A DNA stretch of 64,000 bases, from positions 1 to 64,000 of the forward strand of contig NZ_JACAOS010000012.1 of assembly GCF_013386165.1 (NCBI RefSeq). The letters run 5' to 3'. The stretch is from Pseudomonas gingeri. GTDB taxonomy: Bacteria; Pseudomonadota; Gammaproteobacteria; Pseudomonadales; Pseudomonadaceae. Below are positions 39,515-53,318 of the stretch, piece by piece (position 1 is the first letter of the stretch; every line of letters starts with the position of its first letter). Both the position numbers and the translations under genes were made by a program. Under the pieces are notes generated by a model. That model ran no database searches. It saw only the letters and a program-made list of their open reading frames with translations, and was not told where the DNA came from.

Positions 39515-40771
39515 ATGGGATACAAGAAGATTCAGGTTCCGGCCGTCGGCGACAAGATCACCGTCAATCCAGACCATTCTCTCAATGTTCCTGACAACCC
39601 GATCATCCCCTTCATCGAAGGCGATGGTATTGGCGTCGATATCAGCCCGGTGATGATCAAGGTCGTCGACGCGGCGGTACACAAGGCCTACGGCGGCAAG
39701 CGCAAGATCTCCTGGATGGAAGTCTTTGCCGGCGAGAAGGCCACCCAGGTCTATGACCAGGACACCTGGCTGCCCCAGGAAACCCTGGACGCGGTCAAGG
39801 ACTACGTGGTTTCCATCAAGGGTCCGCTGACCACTCCGGTCGGCGGCGGTATCCGTTCGCTGAACGTGGCCCTGCGTCAGCAACTCGACCTGTATGTCTG
39901 CCTGCGCCCGGTGCGCTGGTTCGAAGGCGTGCCCAGCCCGGTGAAGAAGCCTGGCGATGTCGACATGACGATCTTTCGTGAGAACTCCGAAGACATCTAT
40001 GCCGGTATCGAATGGAAGGCCGGCTCGCCGGAAGCGATCAAGGTCATCAAGTTCCTGAAGGAAGAAATGGGCGTGACCAAGATCCGTTTCGACCAGGACT
40101 GCGGGATCGGCGTCAAGCCGGTGTCGAAAGAGGGCACCCAACGCCTGGCGCGCAAGGCCCTGCAATATGTCGTCGATAACGATCGCCAGTCGCTGACCAT
40201 TGTGCACAAAGGCAACATCATGAAGTTCACCGAGGGTGCCTTCAAGGAGTGGGCCTACGAAGTGGCGGCCGAAGAATTCGGTGCGACCCTTCTCGATGGC
40301 GGTCCGTGGATGCAGTTCAAGAACCCGAAAACCGGCCGCAACGTCGTGGTCAAGGACGCCATCGCCGATGCCATGCTCCAGCAGATCCTGCTGCGTCCGG
40401 CCGAGTACGACGTGATCGCGACCCTGAACCTGAACGGTGACTACCTGTCCGACGCCCTGGCCGCCGAAGTGGGCGGTATCGGTATCGCGCCGGGGGCCAA
40501 CCTGTCCGACACCGTGGCGATGTTCGAAGCGACCCACGGCACCGCGCCCAAGTACGCCGGCAAGGACCAGGTCAACCCCGGTTCGCTGATCCTGTCCGCG
40601 GAAATGATGCTGCGACACATGGGCTGGACCGAAGCGGCCGATCTGATCATCAAGGGCACCAATGGCGCCATCGGCGCGAAAACCGTGACCTATGACTTCG
40701 AACGTCTGATGGACGGAGCGACACTGGTGTCGTCCTCCGGTTTTGGCGATGCGCTGATCAAGCACATGTAA
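39515..40771 (+). CDS. icd: NADP-dependent isocitrate dehydrogenase, dimeric type
   Basis: The 418-aa homodimeric enzyme of the TCA cycle carries the substrate-site Ser115 within [13 protein letters not shown]. This is the residue phosphorylated by AceK in enteric bacteria to divert flux to the glyoxylate shunt. Catalytic signatures [17 protein letters not shown] (in part) and [12 protein letters not shown] are present. The ATG at 39515 gives MGYKKIQVP, and an ATG four codons earlier is less typical. A terminator follows, shared with cspD from the other side. Confidence 0.96.
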   Translation: MGYKKIQVPAVGDKITVNPDHSLNVPDNPIIPFIEGDGIGVDISPVMIKVVDAAVHKAYGGKRKISWMEVFAGEKATQVYDQDTWLPQETLDAVKDYVVSIKGPLTTPVGGGIRSLNVALRQQLDLYVCLRPVRWFEGVPSPVKKPGDVDMTIFRENSEDIYAGIEWKAGSPEAIKVIKFLKEEMGVTKIRFDQDCGIGVKPVSKEGTQRLARKALQYVVDNDRQSLTIVHKGNIMKFTEGAFKEWAYEVAAEEFGATLLDGGPWMQFKNPKTGRNVVVKDAIADAMLQQILLRPAEYDVIATLNLNGDYLSDALAAEVGGIGIAPGANLSDTVAMFEATHGTAPKYAGKDQVNPGSLILSAEMMLRHMGWTEAADLIIKGTNGAIGAKTVTYDFERLMDGATLVSSSGFGDALIKHM

Positions 40772-40787
40772 ATCGACCGACGGTAAA

Positions 40788-40827
40788 CGAAAACGCCCGG
40801 CCCAAGTGATTGGACCGGGCGTTTCGT
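40788..40827. terminator. Bidirectional terminator between icd and cspD
   Basis: AACGCCCGG and CCGGGCGTT form the stem, with the inner CC/GG pairs around AAGTGATT. A-rich and T-rich flanks allow function on both strands for the convergent icd and cspD genes. Confidence 0.88.
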
Positions 40828-40847
40828 TATTCTGAAAGCGTCTGCTT

Positions 40848-41123
40848 TCAGGCTCTTGCCGTTTCCGCGGGGGCTTGCGCTCCGACGTTCTGCGGCTTTG
40901 TCGCGGGCGCTGCGGCGGTCACGAGTTGCCGTATGTTGACCGCATGCAGGCCTTTGGGCCCCTGGATGATCTCAAAGCTTACTGCCTGGCCAGCCTTAAG
41001 GGTTTTGTAGCCATCCATCTGGATGGCCGAGTAATGGGCGAACAAGTCTTCATTTTTGCCTTCTTCAATGATGAAGCCGTAGCCCTTGGCATTGTTGAGC
41101 CACTTGACTTTACCACTCAGCAT
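40848..41123 (-). CDS. cspD: Cold-shock domain protein CspD
   Basis: The 91-aa protein has an N-terminal cold-shock domain (residues 1-66) and an Ala-rich 25-residue tail. RNP1 is KGYGFI and RNP2 is DLFAHYSAI. The usual KWFN is KWLN here: a conserved aromatic of the nucleic-acid face is Leu, encoded CTC. The start MLSGKVKW at 41123 was chosen because GAGGG lies 8 bp upstream, although an ATG two codons earlier is possible. CspD inhibits replication in E. coli stationary phase. Its location divergent from clpS-clpA is the standard arrangement. Confidence 0.93.
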   Translation of the reverse strand: MLSGKVKWLNNAKGYGFIIEEGKNEDLFAHYSAIQMDGYKTLKAGQAVSFEIIQGPKGLHAVNIRQLVTAAAPATKPQNVGAQAPAETARA

Positions 41124-41351
41124 GCTCATATCCCTCTGCAAACGACCCCATCACTGGAGTATCATCCAGTTCATCCTTCACTGCGTGAACCAGAAAAACG
41201 GTTGACGGTATGGACCTTTATTACCCACTGTGGGCTCTATTGGTTGTAACACCGTTTTGCCGATAGTCAAGGTGGCCTGGCGGGTCAGTGTTGAAATCTG
41301 TCCGAAGTGCCCCCATCACTGCAATTGCTCAACTGACGAACCTTTCTTTCC

Positions 41352-41714
41352 ATGCATGCAATCAGCCAGATTCGACTAACATTCAATCAGGATCGCCCGG
41401 ATTCCCACGACGACGATTCCGCGGGTGTTGCAGTACAGGAATCCAAGCCCGCGCTGCAGGCGCCACCGATGTACAAGGTGGTTTTGTTCAACGATGACTA
41501 CACACCGATGGATTTCGTCGTCGAAGTGCTCGAGGTGTTTTTTAACCTGAATCGCGAGCTGGCGACCAAGGTCATGCTGGCCGTTCACACAGAAGGACGG
41601 GCAGTATGTGGAGTGTTTACCCGCGACATCGCCGAGACCAAGGCCATGCAGGTCAACCAATACGCCAGGGAAAGCCAGCATCCGCTACTCTGTGAAATCG
41701 AGAAGGACGGTTAA
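41352..41714 (+). CDS. clpS: ATP-dependent Clp protease adapter ClpS
   Basis: The 120-aa N-degron adapter delivers proteins with N-terminal Leu/Phe/Tyr/Trp to ClpAP. The core starts at [20 protein letters not shown] (residues 40-59), whose NDDYTPM residues form the binding pocket, and [12 protein letters not shown] follows. The unstructured N-terminal extension (residues 1-39) is needed for ClpA engagement in E. coli. There is no strong ribosome site, but the MHA start matches other pseudomonads. clpA begins 28 bp downstream. Confidence 0.97.
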   Translation: MHAISQIRLTFNQDRPDSHDDDSAGVAVQESKPALQAPPMYKVVLFNDDYTPMDFVVEVLEVFFNLNRELATKVMLAVHTEGRAVCGVFTRDIAETKAMQVNQYARESQHPLLCEIEKDG

Positions 41715-41742
41715 TGCCGACCACTTGGGTATGAGGTGAACT

Positions 41743-44013
41743 ATGTTAAACCGCGAACTCGAAGTCACCCTCAATCTTGCCTTCAAGGAGGCTCGCTCGA
41801 AACGTCATGAATTCATGACCGTCGAGCACCTGCTGTTGGCCCTTTTGGATAATGAGGCTGCCGCCACCGTCCTGCGTGCCTGTGGCGCCAATCTCGATAA
41901 ACTCAAGCACGACCTGCAGGAGTTCATCGACTCCACCACGCCGCTGATCCCCGTCCATGACGAAGATCGTGAAACCCAGCCAACCCTGGGCTTCCAGCGT
42001 GTCCTGCAACGTGCTGTCTTCCATGTGCAGAGTTCCGGTAAGCGTGAAGTGACGGGCGCCAACGTGCTGGTCGCGATCTTCAGCGAACAGGAAAGCCAGG
42101 CGGTCTTCCTGCTCAAGCAGCAAAGCGTTGCACGTATCGATGTCGTCAACTACATCGCCCATGGCATCTCCAAGGTGCCCGGGCACGGCGATCACTCCGA
42201 AGGCGAGCAAGATATGCAGGACGAAGAGGGCGGTGAGTCTTCATCTTCAGGCAATCCGCTGGACGCTTATGCCAGCAATCTGAACGAACTGGCGCGCCAG
42301 GGTCGTATCGATCCGCTGGTGGGGCGTGAGCTGGAAGTCGAGCGCGTGGCGCAGATCCTGGCGCGTCGGCGCAAGAACAACCCGCTGCTGGTGGGTGAGG
42401 CGGGCGTGGGCAAGACAGCCATCGCCGAAGGCCTGGCCAAACGCATTGTCGACAACCAGGTGCCGGACCTGCTGGCGAACAGCGTGGTCTACTCCCTCGA
42501 CCTCGGTGCGCTGCTGGCCGGTACCAAATACCGTGGCGATTTCGAGAAGCGCTTCAAGGCGTTGCTCGGCGAGCTGAAAAAACGTCCGCAGGCAATCCTG
42601 TTCATCGACGAAATCCACACCATCATCGGTGCGGGTGCTGCTTCCGGCGGCGTCATGGATGCCTCGAACCTGCTCAAGCCGTTGCTTTCCTCGGGTGATA
42701 TCCGCTGCATCGGTTCGACCACCTTCCAGGAATTCCGTGGCATCTTCGAGAAGGACCGTGCCCTGGCGCGGCGCTTCCAGAAGGTCGATGTGTCCGAACC
42801 TTCGGTGGAAGACACCATCGGTATCCTGCGCGGCCTGAAAGGGCGTTTCGAGCAGCACCACAACATCGAGTACAGCGATGAGGCCCTGCGCGCCGCCGCC
42901 GAACTGGCGTCGCGTTATATCAATGATCGGCACATGCCGGACAAGGCCATCGACGTGATCGACGAGGCTGGTGCCTATCAGCGCCTGCAACCAGTCGAAA
43001 AACGCGTCAAACGCATCGAGGTGCCTCAGGTCGAGGACATCGTGGCGAAGATCGCGCGGATTCCGCCAAAACACGTCACCAGCTCCGACAAGGAACTGCT
43101 GCGTAACCTGGAGCGCGACCTGAAGCTGACCGTGTTTGGTCAGGATGCGGCCATCGACTCGCTGTCGACCGCCATCAAACTGTCCCGTGCCGGCTTGAAG
43201 TCGCCGGACAAACCGGTCGGTTCGTTCCTGTTCGCCGGTCCCACTGGTGTCGGCAAGACCGAAGCGGCGCGGCAACTGGCCAAGGCGATGGGCATCGAAC
43301 TGGTGCGCTTCGACATGTCCGAGTACATGGAGCGGCATACCGTTTCGCGTCTGATCGGTGCGCCTCCGGGCTATGTCGGTTTCGACCAGGGCGGTCTGCT
43401 GACCGAAGCCATCACCAAGCAACCGCATTGCGTGCTGCTGCTCGATGAAATCGAGAAGGCCCACCCGGAAGTCTTCAACCTGCTGCTGCAGGTGATGGAC
43501 CACGGGACCCTGACCGACAACAACGGGCGCAAGGCGGACTTCCGCAACGTGATCGTGATCATGACCACCAACGCCGGTGCCGAGACTGCGGCGCGTGCCT
43601 CCATCGGCTTCGCGCATCAGGATCACTCCTCCGATGCCATGGAAGTGATCAAGAAGAGCTTCACGCCGGAGTTCCGCAACCGTCTGGACACCATTATCCA
43701 GTTTGGTCGCCTCAGCCATGAGGTCATCAAGAGTGTGGTGGACAAGTTCCTTACCGAGCTTCAGGCGCAGCTGGAAGACAAGCGTGTTCAGCTGGAAGTC
43801 ACCGATGCGGCCCGCAGCTGGCTGGCGGAGGGTGGTTACGACGCCGCGATGGGCGCACGCCCAATGGCGCGTCTGATCCAGGACAAGATCAAGCGGCCAT
43901 TGGCCGAAGAGATCCTGTTTGGCGAGTTGTCCGACCATGGCGGTGTGGTGCACATCGACATCAAGGATGGCGAGCTGACCTTCGAGTTCGAAACCACGGC
44001 TGAAATGGCTTGA
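41743..44013 (+). CDS. clpA: ATP-dependent Clp protease ATP-binding subunit ClpA
   Basis: The 756-aa AAA+ unfoldase has an N-domain (1-145), an acidic linker (about 150-170), ATPase module 1 with Walker [11 protein letters not shown] near 220, and module 2 with [10 protein letters not shown] near 500. A ClpP-docking loop containing IGF lies near 620. GAGGTGA lies well placed before the ATG. The clpS-clpA pair works with aat and bpt (44.6-46.1 kb), which make N-degrons by adding Leu/Phe. Confidence 0.97.
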   Translation: MLNRELEVTLNLAFKEARSKRHEFMTVEHLLLALLDNEAAATVLRACGANLDKLKHDLQEFIDSTTPLIPVHDEDRETQPTLGFQRVLQRAVFHVQSSGKREVTGANVLVAIFSEQESQAVFLLKQQSVARIDVVNYIAHGISKVPGHGDHSEGEQDMQDEEGGESSSSGNPLDAYASNLNELARQGRIDPLVGRELEVERVAQILARRRKNNPLLVGEAGVGKTAIAEGLAKRIVDNQVPDLLANSVVYSLDLGALLAGTKYRGDFEKRFKALLGELKKRPQAILFIDEIHTIIGAGAASGGVMDASNLLKPLLSSGDIRCIGSTTFQEFRGIFEKDRALARRFQKVDVSEPSVEDTIGILRGLKGRFEQHHNIEYSDEALRAAAELASRYINDRHMPDKAIDVIDEAGAYQRLQPVEKRVKRIEVPQVEDIVAKIARIPPKHVTSSDKELLRNLERDLKLTVFGQDAAIDSLSTAIKLSRAGLKSPDKPVGSFLFAGPTGVGKTEAARQLAKAMGIELVRFDMSEYMERHTVSRLIGAPPGYVGFDQGGLLTEAITKQPHCVLLLDEIEKAHPEVFNLLLQVMDHGTLTDNNGRKADFRNVIVIMTTNAGAETAARASIGFAHQDHSSDAMEVIKKSFTPEFRNRLDTIIQFGRLSHEVIKSVVDKFLTELQAQLEDKRVQLEVTDAARSWLAEGGYDAAMGARPMARLIQDKIKRPLAEEILFGELSDHGGVVHIDIKDGELTFEFETTAEMA

Positions 44014-44026
44014 TGTAAGCCTGCAA

Positions 44027-44064
44027 GACACAACAAAGGCGCCTTCTGGCGCCTTTGTTGTGTC
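44027..44064 (+). terminator. Terminator of clpS-clpA
   Basis: A perfect 17-bp stem, GACACAACAAAGGCGCC pairing across TTCT with its complement. The inner GC-rich part is followed by TTTGTTG on the plus strand. Confidence 0.9.
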
Positions 44065-44090
44065 TGTGATTTTGAAAGCACCGAGTCTCC

Positions 44091-44174
44091 TGTGGGAGCC
44101 GGCTTGCCGGCGATGGCGTCCCTGAGATCAATGCGGGATTCAAGGGCCCCATCGCCGGCAAGCCGGCTCCTACA
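44091..44174. repeat. REP pair (REPIN-like), class A
   Basis: TGTGGGAGCCGGCTTGCCGG faces CCGGCAAGCCGGCTCCTACA, with one A to G change in the left terminal motif. It lies between the clpA and infA terminators. Confidence 0.9.
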
Positions 44175-44210
44175 AAAGAGGCGCGTCAGTCCCTAAAATG
44201 TGCACAAACA

Positions 44211-44238
44211 AAAACGCCCGGCAGTGCCGGGCGTTTTT
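44211..44238 (-). terminator. Terminator of infA
   Basis: AAAAACGCCCGGCA-GTGCCGGGCGTTTTT type symmetric hairpin ending 13 bp past the infA stop on the minus strand. Confidence 0.9.
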
Positions 44239-44250
44239 GTATCGACTTGC

Positions 44251-44469
44251 TTAGCGAGCGCGGTAAGTGATGCGCCCTTTGCTCAAGTCGTAGGGCGTCA
44301 GCTCGACGCGCACTTTGTCACCGGTAAGAATACGAATGTAGTTCTTGCGCATCTTTCCGGAGATATGCGCGGTTACGACGTGCCCATTTTCCAATTCCAC
44401 GCGAAACATGGTATTCGGCAGGGTGTCGACGACAGTGCCTTCCATTTCGAAGCTGTCTTCTTTCGACAT
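44251..44469 (-). CDS. infA: Translation initiation factor IF-1
   Basis: The 72-aa OB-fold protein [11 protein letters not shown]...KGRITYRAR binds the ribosomal A site during initiation. The sequence and length are those of canonical bacterial IF-1. An open frame extends upstream to 44535 without similarity, so 44469 is the start. It is flanked by its own terminator, with bpt on the same strand 146 bp upstream. Confidence 0.97.
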
Positions 44470-44615
44470 GCAGTAAAGCCCTCGGTGTCCAGTGAATGGC
44501 CCGGTGCAACTGCGCCAGGCAAAAGCGGCGTGCATTGTGCCCGAAAAAGGGGGTTCACGCCAAGGGGTTAGTACCTGCCTGGAAAATACAGTTCAATTCA
44601 GGCAGGGCCGATGAC

Positions 44616-45323
44616 TTAGCTGAGGGTGACCCAGCGCTGATTGATCAGCAGTTCGATCGGTCGATATTGGGTCTTGTAGTTCATCTTCTTGCAGTTCTTG
44701 ATCCAATAGCCAAGGTAGACCGCCTCCAGCCCCAGCCGCTGCGCTTCGCCGATCTGCCAGAGGATCGCGTAGCGCCCCAGGCTGCGACGCTCTTCAGCGG
44801 GCTCGTAGAAGGTGTAGACCGCGGACAGGCCGTTGGGCAGAAGGTCGGTGACGGCCACGGCCAGCAGGCGCCCTTCCAGGCGGAATTCATAAAAGCGTGA
44901 GAACGGCAGGTCGCGCACCAGAAAAGTGGAAAACTGGTCGCGACTGGGTGGGAACATGTCGCCATCGGCGTGGCGCTGTTCGATGTAGCGTTGGTACAGG
45001 TCGAAGTATTCCTCGCTGAACTCCGGCTTGACTGCCTTGACCTTGAGCTCGGTGTTGCGCTTGAGGATGCGTTTCTGCTGGCGATCGGGCTGGAACTGCG
45101 CCACGGGAATGCGCGCCGGCACGCAGGCGTTGCAGTTCTGGCAGTGTGGCCGGTACAGGTGGTCGCCACTACGACGGAAGCCCATTTCCGACAGGTCTGC
45201 GTAGACATGCACATCCATGGGCTGGCTAGGGTCGAGGAACAGCGTGGTCGCCTGCTCTTCGGGCAGATAACTGCAAGAGTGGGGTTGAGTGGCATAAAAC
45301 TTCAAGCGCGCCAGCTCGGTCAT
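44616..45323 (-). CDS. bpt: Aspartate/glutamate leucyltransferase (Bpt)
   Basis: The 235-aa arginyl-transferase-like enzyme adds Leu from Leu-tRNA to N-terminal Asp/Glu, creating substrates for ClpS. The conserved cysteine cluster is [13 protein letters not shown] near residue 60, with [13 protein letters not shown] near 205. The start [10 protein letters not shown] at 45323 was chosen over an upstream ATG. The aat gene on the same strand begins 102 bp upstream of it. Confidence 0.94.
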   Translation of the reverse strand: MTELARLKFYATQPHSCSYLPEEQATTLFLDPSQPMDVHVYADLSEMGFRRSGDHLYRPHCQNCNACVPARIPVAQFQPDRQQKRILKRNTELKVKAVKPEFSEEYFDLYQRYIEQRHADGDMFPPSRDQFSTFLVRDLPFSRFYEFRLEGRLLAVAVTDLLPNGLSAVYTFYEPAEERRSLGRYAILWQIGEAQRLGLEAVYLGYWIKNCKKMNYKTQYRPIELLINQRWVTLS

Positions 45324-45425
45324 GATCGACCCTCGGAATAAACTTTCAATTGCGTTCAATCAAGTGTAAGCCAGCCTGGGAAAAGACGCCTAGGCGCTGT
45401 GTGAAGGTTACCTGAACGTAGTAGG

Positions 45426-46105
45426 TCAAGGCAGCCAGGTCGCGCTGTTGGGTTGGTCCAGGTGTTCGCTCAGGTAGCGGGCAAAGTCGTCGCGGGGAAT
45501 GGCCCGGGCGCCCAGGCTGTGCAGGTGGTCGGTGGGCATCTGGCAGTCGATCAGGACAAAACCCGAGGCCTTGAGGTGCCGGACCAGGGTGGCGAAGCCG
45601 AATTTCGAGGCGTTGTCGGCACGGCTGAACATGGATTCGCCGAAAAACAACTGACCCATGGCCAGGCCGTAGAGGCCTCCCACCAGCTGATCGTTGTCCC
45701 AGACCTCCACCGAGTGGGCGAAACCGCGCTCATGCAACTGCAAGTAGGCGTTTTGCATGGCTTCGGTGATCCAGGTGCCGTCGGCGTAGGTGCGTGGAGC
45801 GGCGCAGGCGCGGATCACGGCGGCGAAGTCCTGGTCGAAGGTGACCTGGTAGCGTTGCTGGCGCAGCAGCTTGTTCAGGCTGCGGGACACGTGCAATTCG
45901 TCGGGAAACAGCACGGTGCGTGGGTCCGGCGACCACCAGAGGATCGGTTGGCCTTCGGAAAACCAGGGGAAACAGCCATGGCGGTAGGCCTGGATCAGCC
46001 GGTCGGCGGACAGATCGCCGCCGGCGGCCAGCAGGCCATTGGGTTCGCGCATGGCCTTGGCCAGGGGCGGGAAGCTCAGGGAGTTGCGTTGTAACCAGGT
46101 CAGCA

Positions 46106-46106
<1 letters not shown>
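45426..46106 (-). CDS. aat: Leucyl/phenylalanyl-tRNA--protein transferase
   Basis: The 226-aa GNAT-like enzyme adds Leu or Phe to N-terminal Lys/Arg. Family motifs are [20 protein letters not shown] (partly shown), [13 protein letters not shown] and [19 protein letters not shown] in pieces. Its ATG overlaps the trxB TGA by one base, so the pair is translationally coupled. Confidence 0.96.
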
Positions 46107-47077
<971 letters not shown>

Positions 47078-47213
47078 TCACAAAAGAGAATGCGTGCTCA
47101 AATTGAACCGCGTGAAAAGTGCTGTCGGTTATGCTACACCCATGCGGTGACAGCGTGGCATCGGGCGGACAAATCCGTACAATGCCGGTTATGTAATGAA
47201 GCAGTGAATCATT

Positions 47214-49625
47214 TTGAAGAAATCCACCGCCACACCCTCTAAAGCAGTCGTTCCGCTCTGGCGGCAGCAGCTGCATTATCGCCTCAAGGAAGGTGCGCTG
47301 ATCGCTATCGGCGCGTTGTGCCTGTTCCTGATGATGGCTTTGCTGACCTATGGCAAGGACGATCCGGGCTGGAGCCACAACAGCAAGATCGATAACGTGC
47401 AGAACTTCGGTGGTCCCGCCGGTTCCTACAGCGCCGACATCCTGTTCATGGTGCTGGGTTATTTCGCCTATGTGTTCCCCTTGCTGCTGGCAATCAAGAC
47501 CTACCAGATCTTTCGTCAACGCCATGAACCCTGGCAATGGAGCGGCTGGCTGTTTTCCTGGCGGCTGATCGGCCTGGTGTTCCTGGTGCTGTCCGGCGCC
47601 GCGCTGGCCCATATCCATTTCCATCAGCCCTTCGGCCTGCCGGCAGGGGCGGGTGGTGCCCTGGGCGAAAGCCTCGGCAACCTGGCGAAAAACGCCCTGA
47701 ACATCCAGGGCAGCACGCTGCTGTTCATCGCCTTGTTCCTGTTTGGCCTGACGGTGTTCACCGATCTGTCCTGGTTCAAGGTCATGGACGTCACCGGCAA
47801 GATCACCCTGGACCTGTTCGAACTCTTCCAGGGCGCACTGAACCGCTGGTGGTCGTCCCGGGTCGAGCGCAAGCAACTGGTGGCGCAACTGCGTGAGGTC
47901 GACGACCGTGTTCACGAAGTGGTGGCGCCAAGCGTTCCTGACAAACGCGAGCAGGCCAAGGTCAAGGAGCGCCTGATCGAACGCGAGCAGGCCCTCAGCA
48001 AGCACATGTCCGAACGCGAGAAGCAGGTGCCGCCGGTGATTGCCCCGGCGCCGGTGAAACCGCCGCAGCCGAGCAAGCGCGTGGAGAAAGAGAAACAGGC
48101 GCCGTTGTTTGTCGACAGCGCCGTGGAGGGCACCTTGCCGCCGATCTCGATCCTTGATCCGGCGGAAAAGAAACAGCTCAACTACTCGCCGGAATCCCTG
48201 GCGGCCGTCGGCCACCTGCTGGAAATCAAGCTCAAGGAATTCGGCGTCGAGGTCACGGTGGACTCCATCCATCCAGGCCCGGTGATTACCCGTTATGAGA
48301 TTCAACCGGCAGCGGGGGTGAAGGTCAGCCGGATCTCCAACCTGGCCAAGGACCTGGCGCGCTCCCTGGCGGTGACCAGTGTGCGGGTGGTGGAAGTCAT
48401 TCCCGGCAAGACCACCGTGGGCATCGAGATCCCCAACGAGGACCGGCAGATCGTGCGGTTCTCCGAGGTGCTGTCGACCCCCGAGTACGACAACTTCAAA
48501 TCGCCGGTGACCCTGGCCCTGGGCCATGACATTGGCGGGCGTCCGGTCATCACTGACCTGGCGAAGATGCCGCACCTGCTGGTGGCCGGTACCACCGGTT
48601 CCGGTAAGTCGGTGGGCGTGAACGCGATGATCCTGTCGATCCTGTTCAAATCCGGCCCGGAAGACGCCAAGCTGATCATGATCGACCCGAAAATGCTCGA
48701 GCTGTCGATCTACGAAGGCATTCCGCACCTGCTTTGCCCGGTGGTCACCGACATGAAGGACGCCGCCAACGCCCTGCGCTGGAGCGTCGCCGAGATGGAG
48801 CGACGCTACAAGCTGATGGCGAAGATGGGCGTGCGTAACCTGTCGGGCTTCAATGCTAAGGTCAAGGAAGCCCAGGATGCCGGCACGCCCCTGACCGACC
48901 CGCTGTACAACCGCGAAAGCATCCACGATGAAGCGCCGCTGCTGAGCAAGTTGCCGACCATTGTTGTGGTGGTCGACGAATTCGCCGACATGATGATGAT
49001 CGTCGGCAAGAAGGTCGAAGAACTGATCGCCCGTATCGCCCAGAAAGCCCGGGCCGCCGGTATTCACCTGATTCTCGCGACCCAGCGGCCCTCGGTGGAC
49101 GTGATCACCGGCCTGATCAAGGCCAACATCCCGACCCGCATGGCGTTCCAGGTATCGAGCAAGATCGACTCGCGGACCATCATCGACCAGGGCGGCGCCG
49201 AGCAATTGCTTGGTCACGGTGACATGCTCTACATGCCGCCGGGCACCAGCCTGCCGATTCGTGTGCACGGCGCTTTTGTTTCCGACGATGAGGTCCACCG
49301 GGTGGTGGAAGCCTGGAAACTGCGCGGCGCGCCGGAATACAACGACGACATCCTCAACGGCGTCGAAGAGGCCGGCAGCGGCTTCGATGGCGGCAGCGGT
49401 GGTGGCGACGGCGACGATGCGGAAACCGACGCGCTCTACGACGAAGCGGTACAGTTCGTCCTGGAAAGCCGCCGGGCCTCGATTTCCGCGGTCCAGCGCA
49501 AGCTGAAGATCGGCTACAACCGGGCCGCCCGCATGATCGAGTCCATGGAAATGGCCGGGGTCGTGACCGCGATGAACACCAACGGCTCGCGTGAAGTACT
49601 CGCCCCCGGGCCGTCACGCGACTGA
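47214..49625 (+). CDS. ftsK: DNA translocase FtsK
   Basis: The 803-aa septal DNA pump has four N-terminal TM helices (about 28-50, 75-95, 110-130, 155-180), a charged linker (about 210-320) and a RecA-like motor with Walker [12 protein letters not shown] near 462. Walker B is [11 protein letters not shown], and a gamma winged helix at the C-terminus (about 740-795, [18 protein letters not shown]) reads KOPS. The linker is much shorter than in E. coli. The start is TTG at 47214 ([10 protein letters not shown]), as no good ATG precedes the TM region. Ribosome-site similarity is weak. It is followed by lolA, 57 bp away. Confidence 0.96.
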   Translation: MKKSTATPSKAVVPLWRQQLHYRLKEGALIAIGALCLFLMMALLTYGKDDPGWSHNSKIDNVQNFGGPAGSYSADILFMVLGYFAYVFPLLLAIKTYQIFRQRHEPWQWSGWLFSWRLIGLVFLVLSGAALAHIHFHQPFGLPAGAGGALGESLGNLAKNALNIQGSTLLFIALFLFGLTVFTDLSWFKVMDVTGKITLDLFELFQGALNRWWSSRVERKQLVAQLREVDDRVHEVVAPSVPDKREQAKVKERLIEREQALSKHMSEREKQVPPVIAPAPVKPPQPSKRVEKEKQAPLFVDSAVEGTLPPISILDPAEKKQLNYSPESLAAVGHLLEIKLKEFGVEVTVDSIHPGPVITRYEIQPAAGVKVSRISNLAKDLARSLAVTSVRVVEVIPGKTTVGIEIPNEDRQIVRFSEVLSTPEYDNFKSPVTLALGHDIGGRPVITDLAKMPHLLVAGTTGSGKSVGVNAMILSILFKSGPEDAKLIMIDPKMLELSIYEGIPHLLCPVVTDMKDAANALRWSVAEMERRYKLMAKMGVRNLSGFNAKVKEAQDAGTPLTDPLYNRESIHDEAPLLSKLPTIVVVVDEFADMMMIVGKKVEELIARIAQKARAAGIHLILATQRPSVDVITGLIKANIPTRMAFQVSSKIDSRTIIDQGGAEQLLGHGDMLYMPPGTSLPIRVHGAFVSDDEVHRVVEAWKLRGAPEYNDDILNGVEEAGSGFDGGSGGGDGDDAETDALYDEAVQFVLESRRASISAVQRKLKIGYNRAARMIESMEMAGVVTAMNTNGSREVLAPGPSRD

Positions 49626-49682
49626 TTCGTGCCGCGTGGGTTCACGCGGCGCGCCCTTTCAACGAGTTCAATGAGGATTCCC

Positions 49683-50306
49683 ATGCGTTTTATCCGCATG
49701 CTGTTGCTGCCGGCTCTGGCCCTGACCACGCTGTCGGCCCACGCCGATCCGAAGGACGTGGCGCGTCTGACCCAATTGCTCGAAAATTCCCAGACCCTGA
49801 CCGCGCATTTCTCGCAGTTGACCCTGGACGGCGGCGGTACCCAGCTTCAGGAAACCGCTGGCGAGATGACCCTCAAGCGCCCAGGCCTGTTCTACTGGCA
49901 CACCGATGCGCCGCAGGAGCAGACCATGATCTCCGACGGCCAGAAAGTTACCCTCTGGGACCCGGACCTGGAACAGGTCACCATCAAGAAGCTCGACCTG
50001 CGCCTGACCCAGACCCCGGCCCTGTTGCTCTCCGGTGATGTGTCCAAGATCAGCGAAAGCTTCGACATCAGCGCCAAGGAAGCCGGCGGGGTGATTGATT
50101 TCGTCCTAAAACCGAAAACCAAGGACACCCTGTTCGACAGCCTGCGCCTGTCGTTCCGTAACGGCCTGATCAACGACATGCAACTGGTCGACAGCGTCGG
50201 TCAACGCACCAACCTGCTGTTCACCGGGGTCAAGGCCAACGAACCCATCGACGCCGCCAAGTTCAAGTTCGCCATCCCCAAGGGTGCGGACGTGATCCAG
50301 GAATAA
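49683..50306 (+). CDS. lolA: Outer-membrane lipoprotein carrier protein LolA
   Basis: The 207-aa periplasmic chaperone escorts lipoproteins to LolB. It has a signal peptide at 1-20 ([17 protein letters not shown]) and the family segments LTAHFSQ and [30 protein letters not shown] precedes the MRFIRML start. An ATG four codons earlier would be in the ribosome site. It lies in the common ftsK-lolA-rarA-crcB-serS order. Confidence 0.95.
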   Translation: MRFIRMLLLPALALTTLSAHADPKDVARLTQLLENSQTLTAHFSQLTLDGGGTQLQETAGEMTLKRPGLFYWHTDAPQEQTMISDGQKVTLWDPDLEQVTIKKLDLRLTQTPALLLSGDVSKISESFDISAKEAGGVIDFVLKPKTKDTLFDSLRLSFRNGLINDMQLVDSVGQRTNLLFTGVKANEPIDAAKFKFAIPKGADVIQE

Positions 50307-50325
50307 GAGGTTTCAGACGCCCGCC

Positions 50326-51651
50326 ATGGACCTGTTCAGCCGTGCCCCGATTGCCCAGCCCCTGGCCGCCCGTTTACGTGCGGCCAACCTGGATGAGTAC
50401 GTCGGCCAGGAGCACCTGCTGGCTCGTGGCAAGCCGTTGCGTGAAGCCCTCGAGCAGGGTGCGCTGCACTCGATGATCTTCTGGGGCCCGCCGGGGGTCG
50501 GCAAGACCACCCTGGCGCGGCTGCTGGCGGAAGTTTCGGACGCTCACTTCGAAACCGTCTCGGCGGTGTTGGCTGGGGTCAAGGAGATCCGCCAGGCGGT
50601 GGAAATCGCCAAGCAACAGGCCGGCCAGTACGGCAAGCGGACCATCCTGTTCGTCGACGAAGTGCACCGCTTCAACAAGTCCCAGCAGGACGCCTTCTTG
50701 CCCTACGTGGAAGACGGCACGCTGATCTTTATCGGCGCCACCACCGAAAACCCCTCGTTCGAACTGAATAACGCCTTGCTCTCCCGGGCGCGGGTCTATG
50801 TGCTGAAAAGCCTCGACGAAGCGGCCCTGAACAAGCTGGTGCAGCGCGCGCTGAGCGAAGAGCGTGGGCTCGGCAAGCGTCAGCTGAGCCTGGGTGACGA
50901 AGGCTTCAAGATGCTCCTGTCGGCTGCGGACGGCGACGGTCGGCGGCTGCTCAACCTGTTGGAAAATGCCTCGGACCTGGCCGAAGACGGCGAAGAGATC
51001 GGTGTCGAGCTGCTGCAAAGCCTGCTCGGTGATACCCGTCGGCGTTTCGACAAGGGCGGCGAGGCGTTCTACGACCAGATTTCCGCCTTGCACAAGTCGG
51101 TGCGCGGCTCCAACCCCGACGGTGCGCTGTACTGGTTCGCGCGCATGCTCGACGGCGGCTGCGATCCGCTCTACCTGGCGCGCCGGGTGGTGCGCATGGC
51201 CAGCGAAGATATCGGCAACGCCGACCCGCGCGCCCTTAGCCTGTGCCTCGCGGCCTGGGATGTGCAGGAGCGTCTCGGCAGCCCCGAAGGCGAGTTGGCG
51301 GTGGCCCAGGCCATCACCTACCTGGCTTGCGCGCCGAAAAGCAACGCCGTCTATATGGGCTTCAAGGCCGCCATGCGCAGCGCCGCTGAACATGGCTCAC
51401 TGGAAGTGCCGTTGCACCTGCGCAATGCACCGACCAAGTTGATGAAGCAATTGGGTTACGGCGACGAATACCGCTACGCCCATGACGAACCCGACGCCTA
51501 TGCGGCGGGCGAGGACTATTTTCCCGAAGAACTGGAACCCCAGCCGTTCTACCAGCCGGTGCCACGTGGGCTGGAATTGAAGATCGGCGAAAAGCTCAAT
51601 CACCTGGCGGCCCTCGACCGCAATAGCCCGAAACAACGGAGAAAACCTTGA
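50326..51651 (+). CDS. rarA: Replication-associated recombination protein A
   Basis: The 441-aa AAA+ ATPase (RarA/MgsA/WRNIP1 family) acts at stalled forks. Walker A is [11 protein letters not shown] near residue 53, Walker B is [13 protein letters not shown] near 108, and sensor 1 is [10 protein letters not shown]. The C-terminal tetramerisation domain is intact. Its TGA overlaps the crcB start (TTGA). Confidence 0.96.
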   Translation: MDLFSRAPIAQPLAARLRAANLDEYVGQEHLLARGKPLREALEQGALHSMIFWGPPGVGKTTLARLLAEVSDAHFETVSAVLAGVKEIRQAVEIAKQQAGQYGKRTILFVDEVHRFNKSQQDAFLPYVEDGTLIFIGATTENPSFELNNALLSRARVYVLKSLDEAALNKLVQRALSEERGLGKRQLSLGDEGFKMLLSAADGDGRRLLNLLENASDLAEDGEEIGVELLQSLLGDTRRRFDKGGEAFYDQISALHKSVRGSNPDGALYWFARMLDGGCDPLYLARRVVRMASEDIGNADPRALSLCLAAWDVQERLGSPEGELAVAQAITYLACAPKSNAVYMGFKAAMRSAAEHGSLEVPLHLRNAPTKLMKQLGYGDEYRYAHDEPDAYAAGEDYFPEELEPQPFYQPVPRGLELKIGEKLNHLAALDRNSPKQRRKP

Positions 51652-52022
51652 TCCGCACCGTCCTTGCCGTCTCCGTCGCCGGTATTATCGGCACCCTGGT
51701 GCGCTTCGCCACCGGCAACCTGATCAACGCCAATTGGCCGCGGCACTTCTATACCGCGACATTGGCCGTTAATATCGTGGGCTGCCTGGTGATTGGCGTG
51801 CTCTACGGCTTGTTTTTGCTGCGCCCCGAGGTGCCGATTGAGATCCGCGCCGGTTTGATCGTGGGATTTGTCGGCGGCCTGACCACATTTTCATCTTTTT
51901 CACTGGATACGGTGCGCCTGCTGGAAAGCGGGCAGGTGCTGATTGCCCTGGGCTATGCGGCCCTCAGCGTATTCGGCGGGCTGCTCGCGACCTGGGCCGG
52001 CCTGTCCTTGACCAAACTCTGA
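51648..52022 (+). CDS. crcB: Fluoride efflux channel CrcB/Fluc
   Basis: The 124-aa four-helix membrane protein has the signature [10 protein letters not shown] and the polar TM residue region [10 protein letters not shown]. It starts with TTG at 51648, overlapping the rarA stop. No fluoride riboswitch is possible directly upstream because the sequence is rarA coding, so expression follows the operon. Confidence 0.94.
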   Translation: MIRTVLAVSVAGIIGTLVRFATGNLINANWPRHFYTATLAVNIVGCLVIGVLYGLFLLRPEVPIEIRAGLIVGFVGGLTTFSSFSLDTVRLLESGQVLIALGYAALSVFGGLLATWAGLSLTKL

Positions 52023-52025
52023 TAA

Positions 52026-53318
<1,293 letters not shown>

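Noticed and set aside
51648..52022. Fluoride riboswitch for crcB
   Set aside because: The upstream sequence is rarA coding and the start overlaps the rarA stop, leaving no room for an aptamer.
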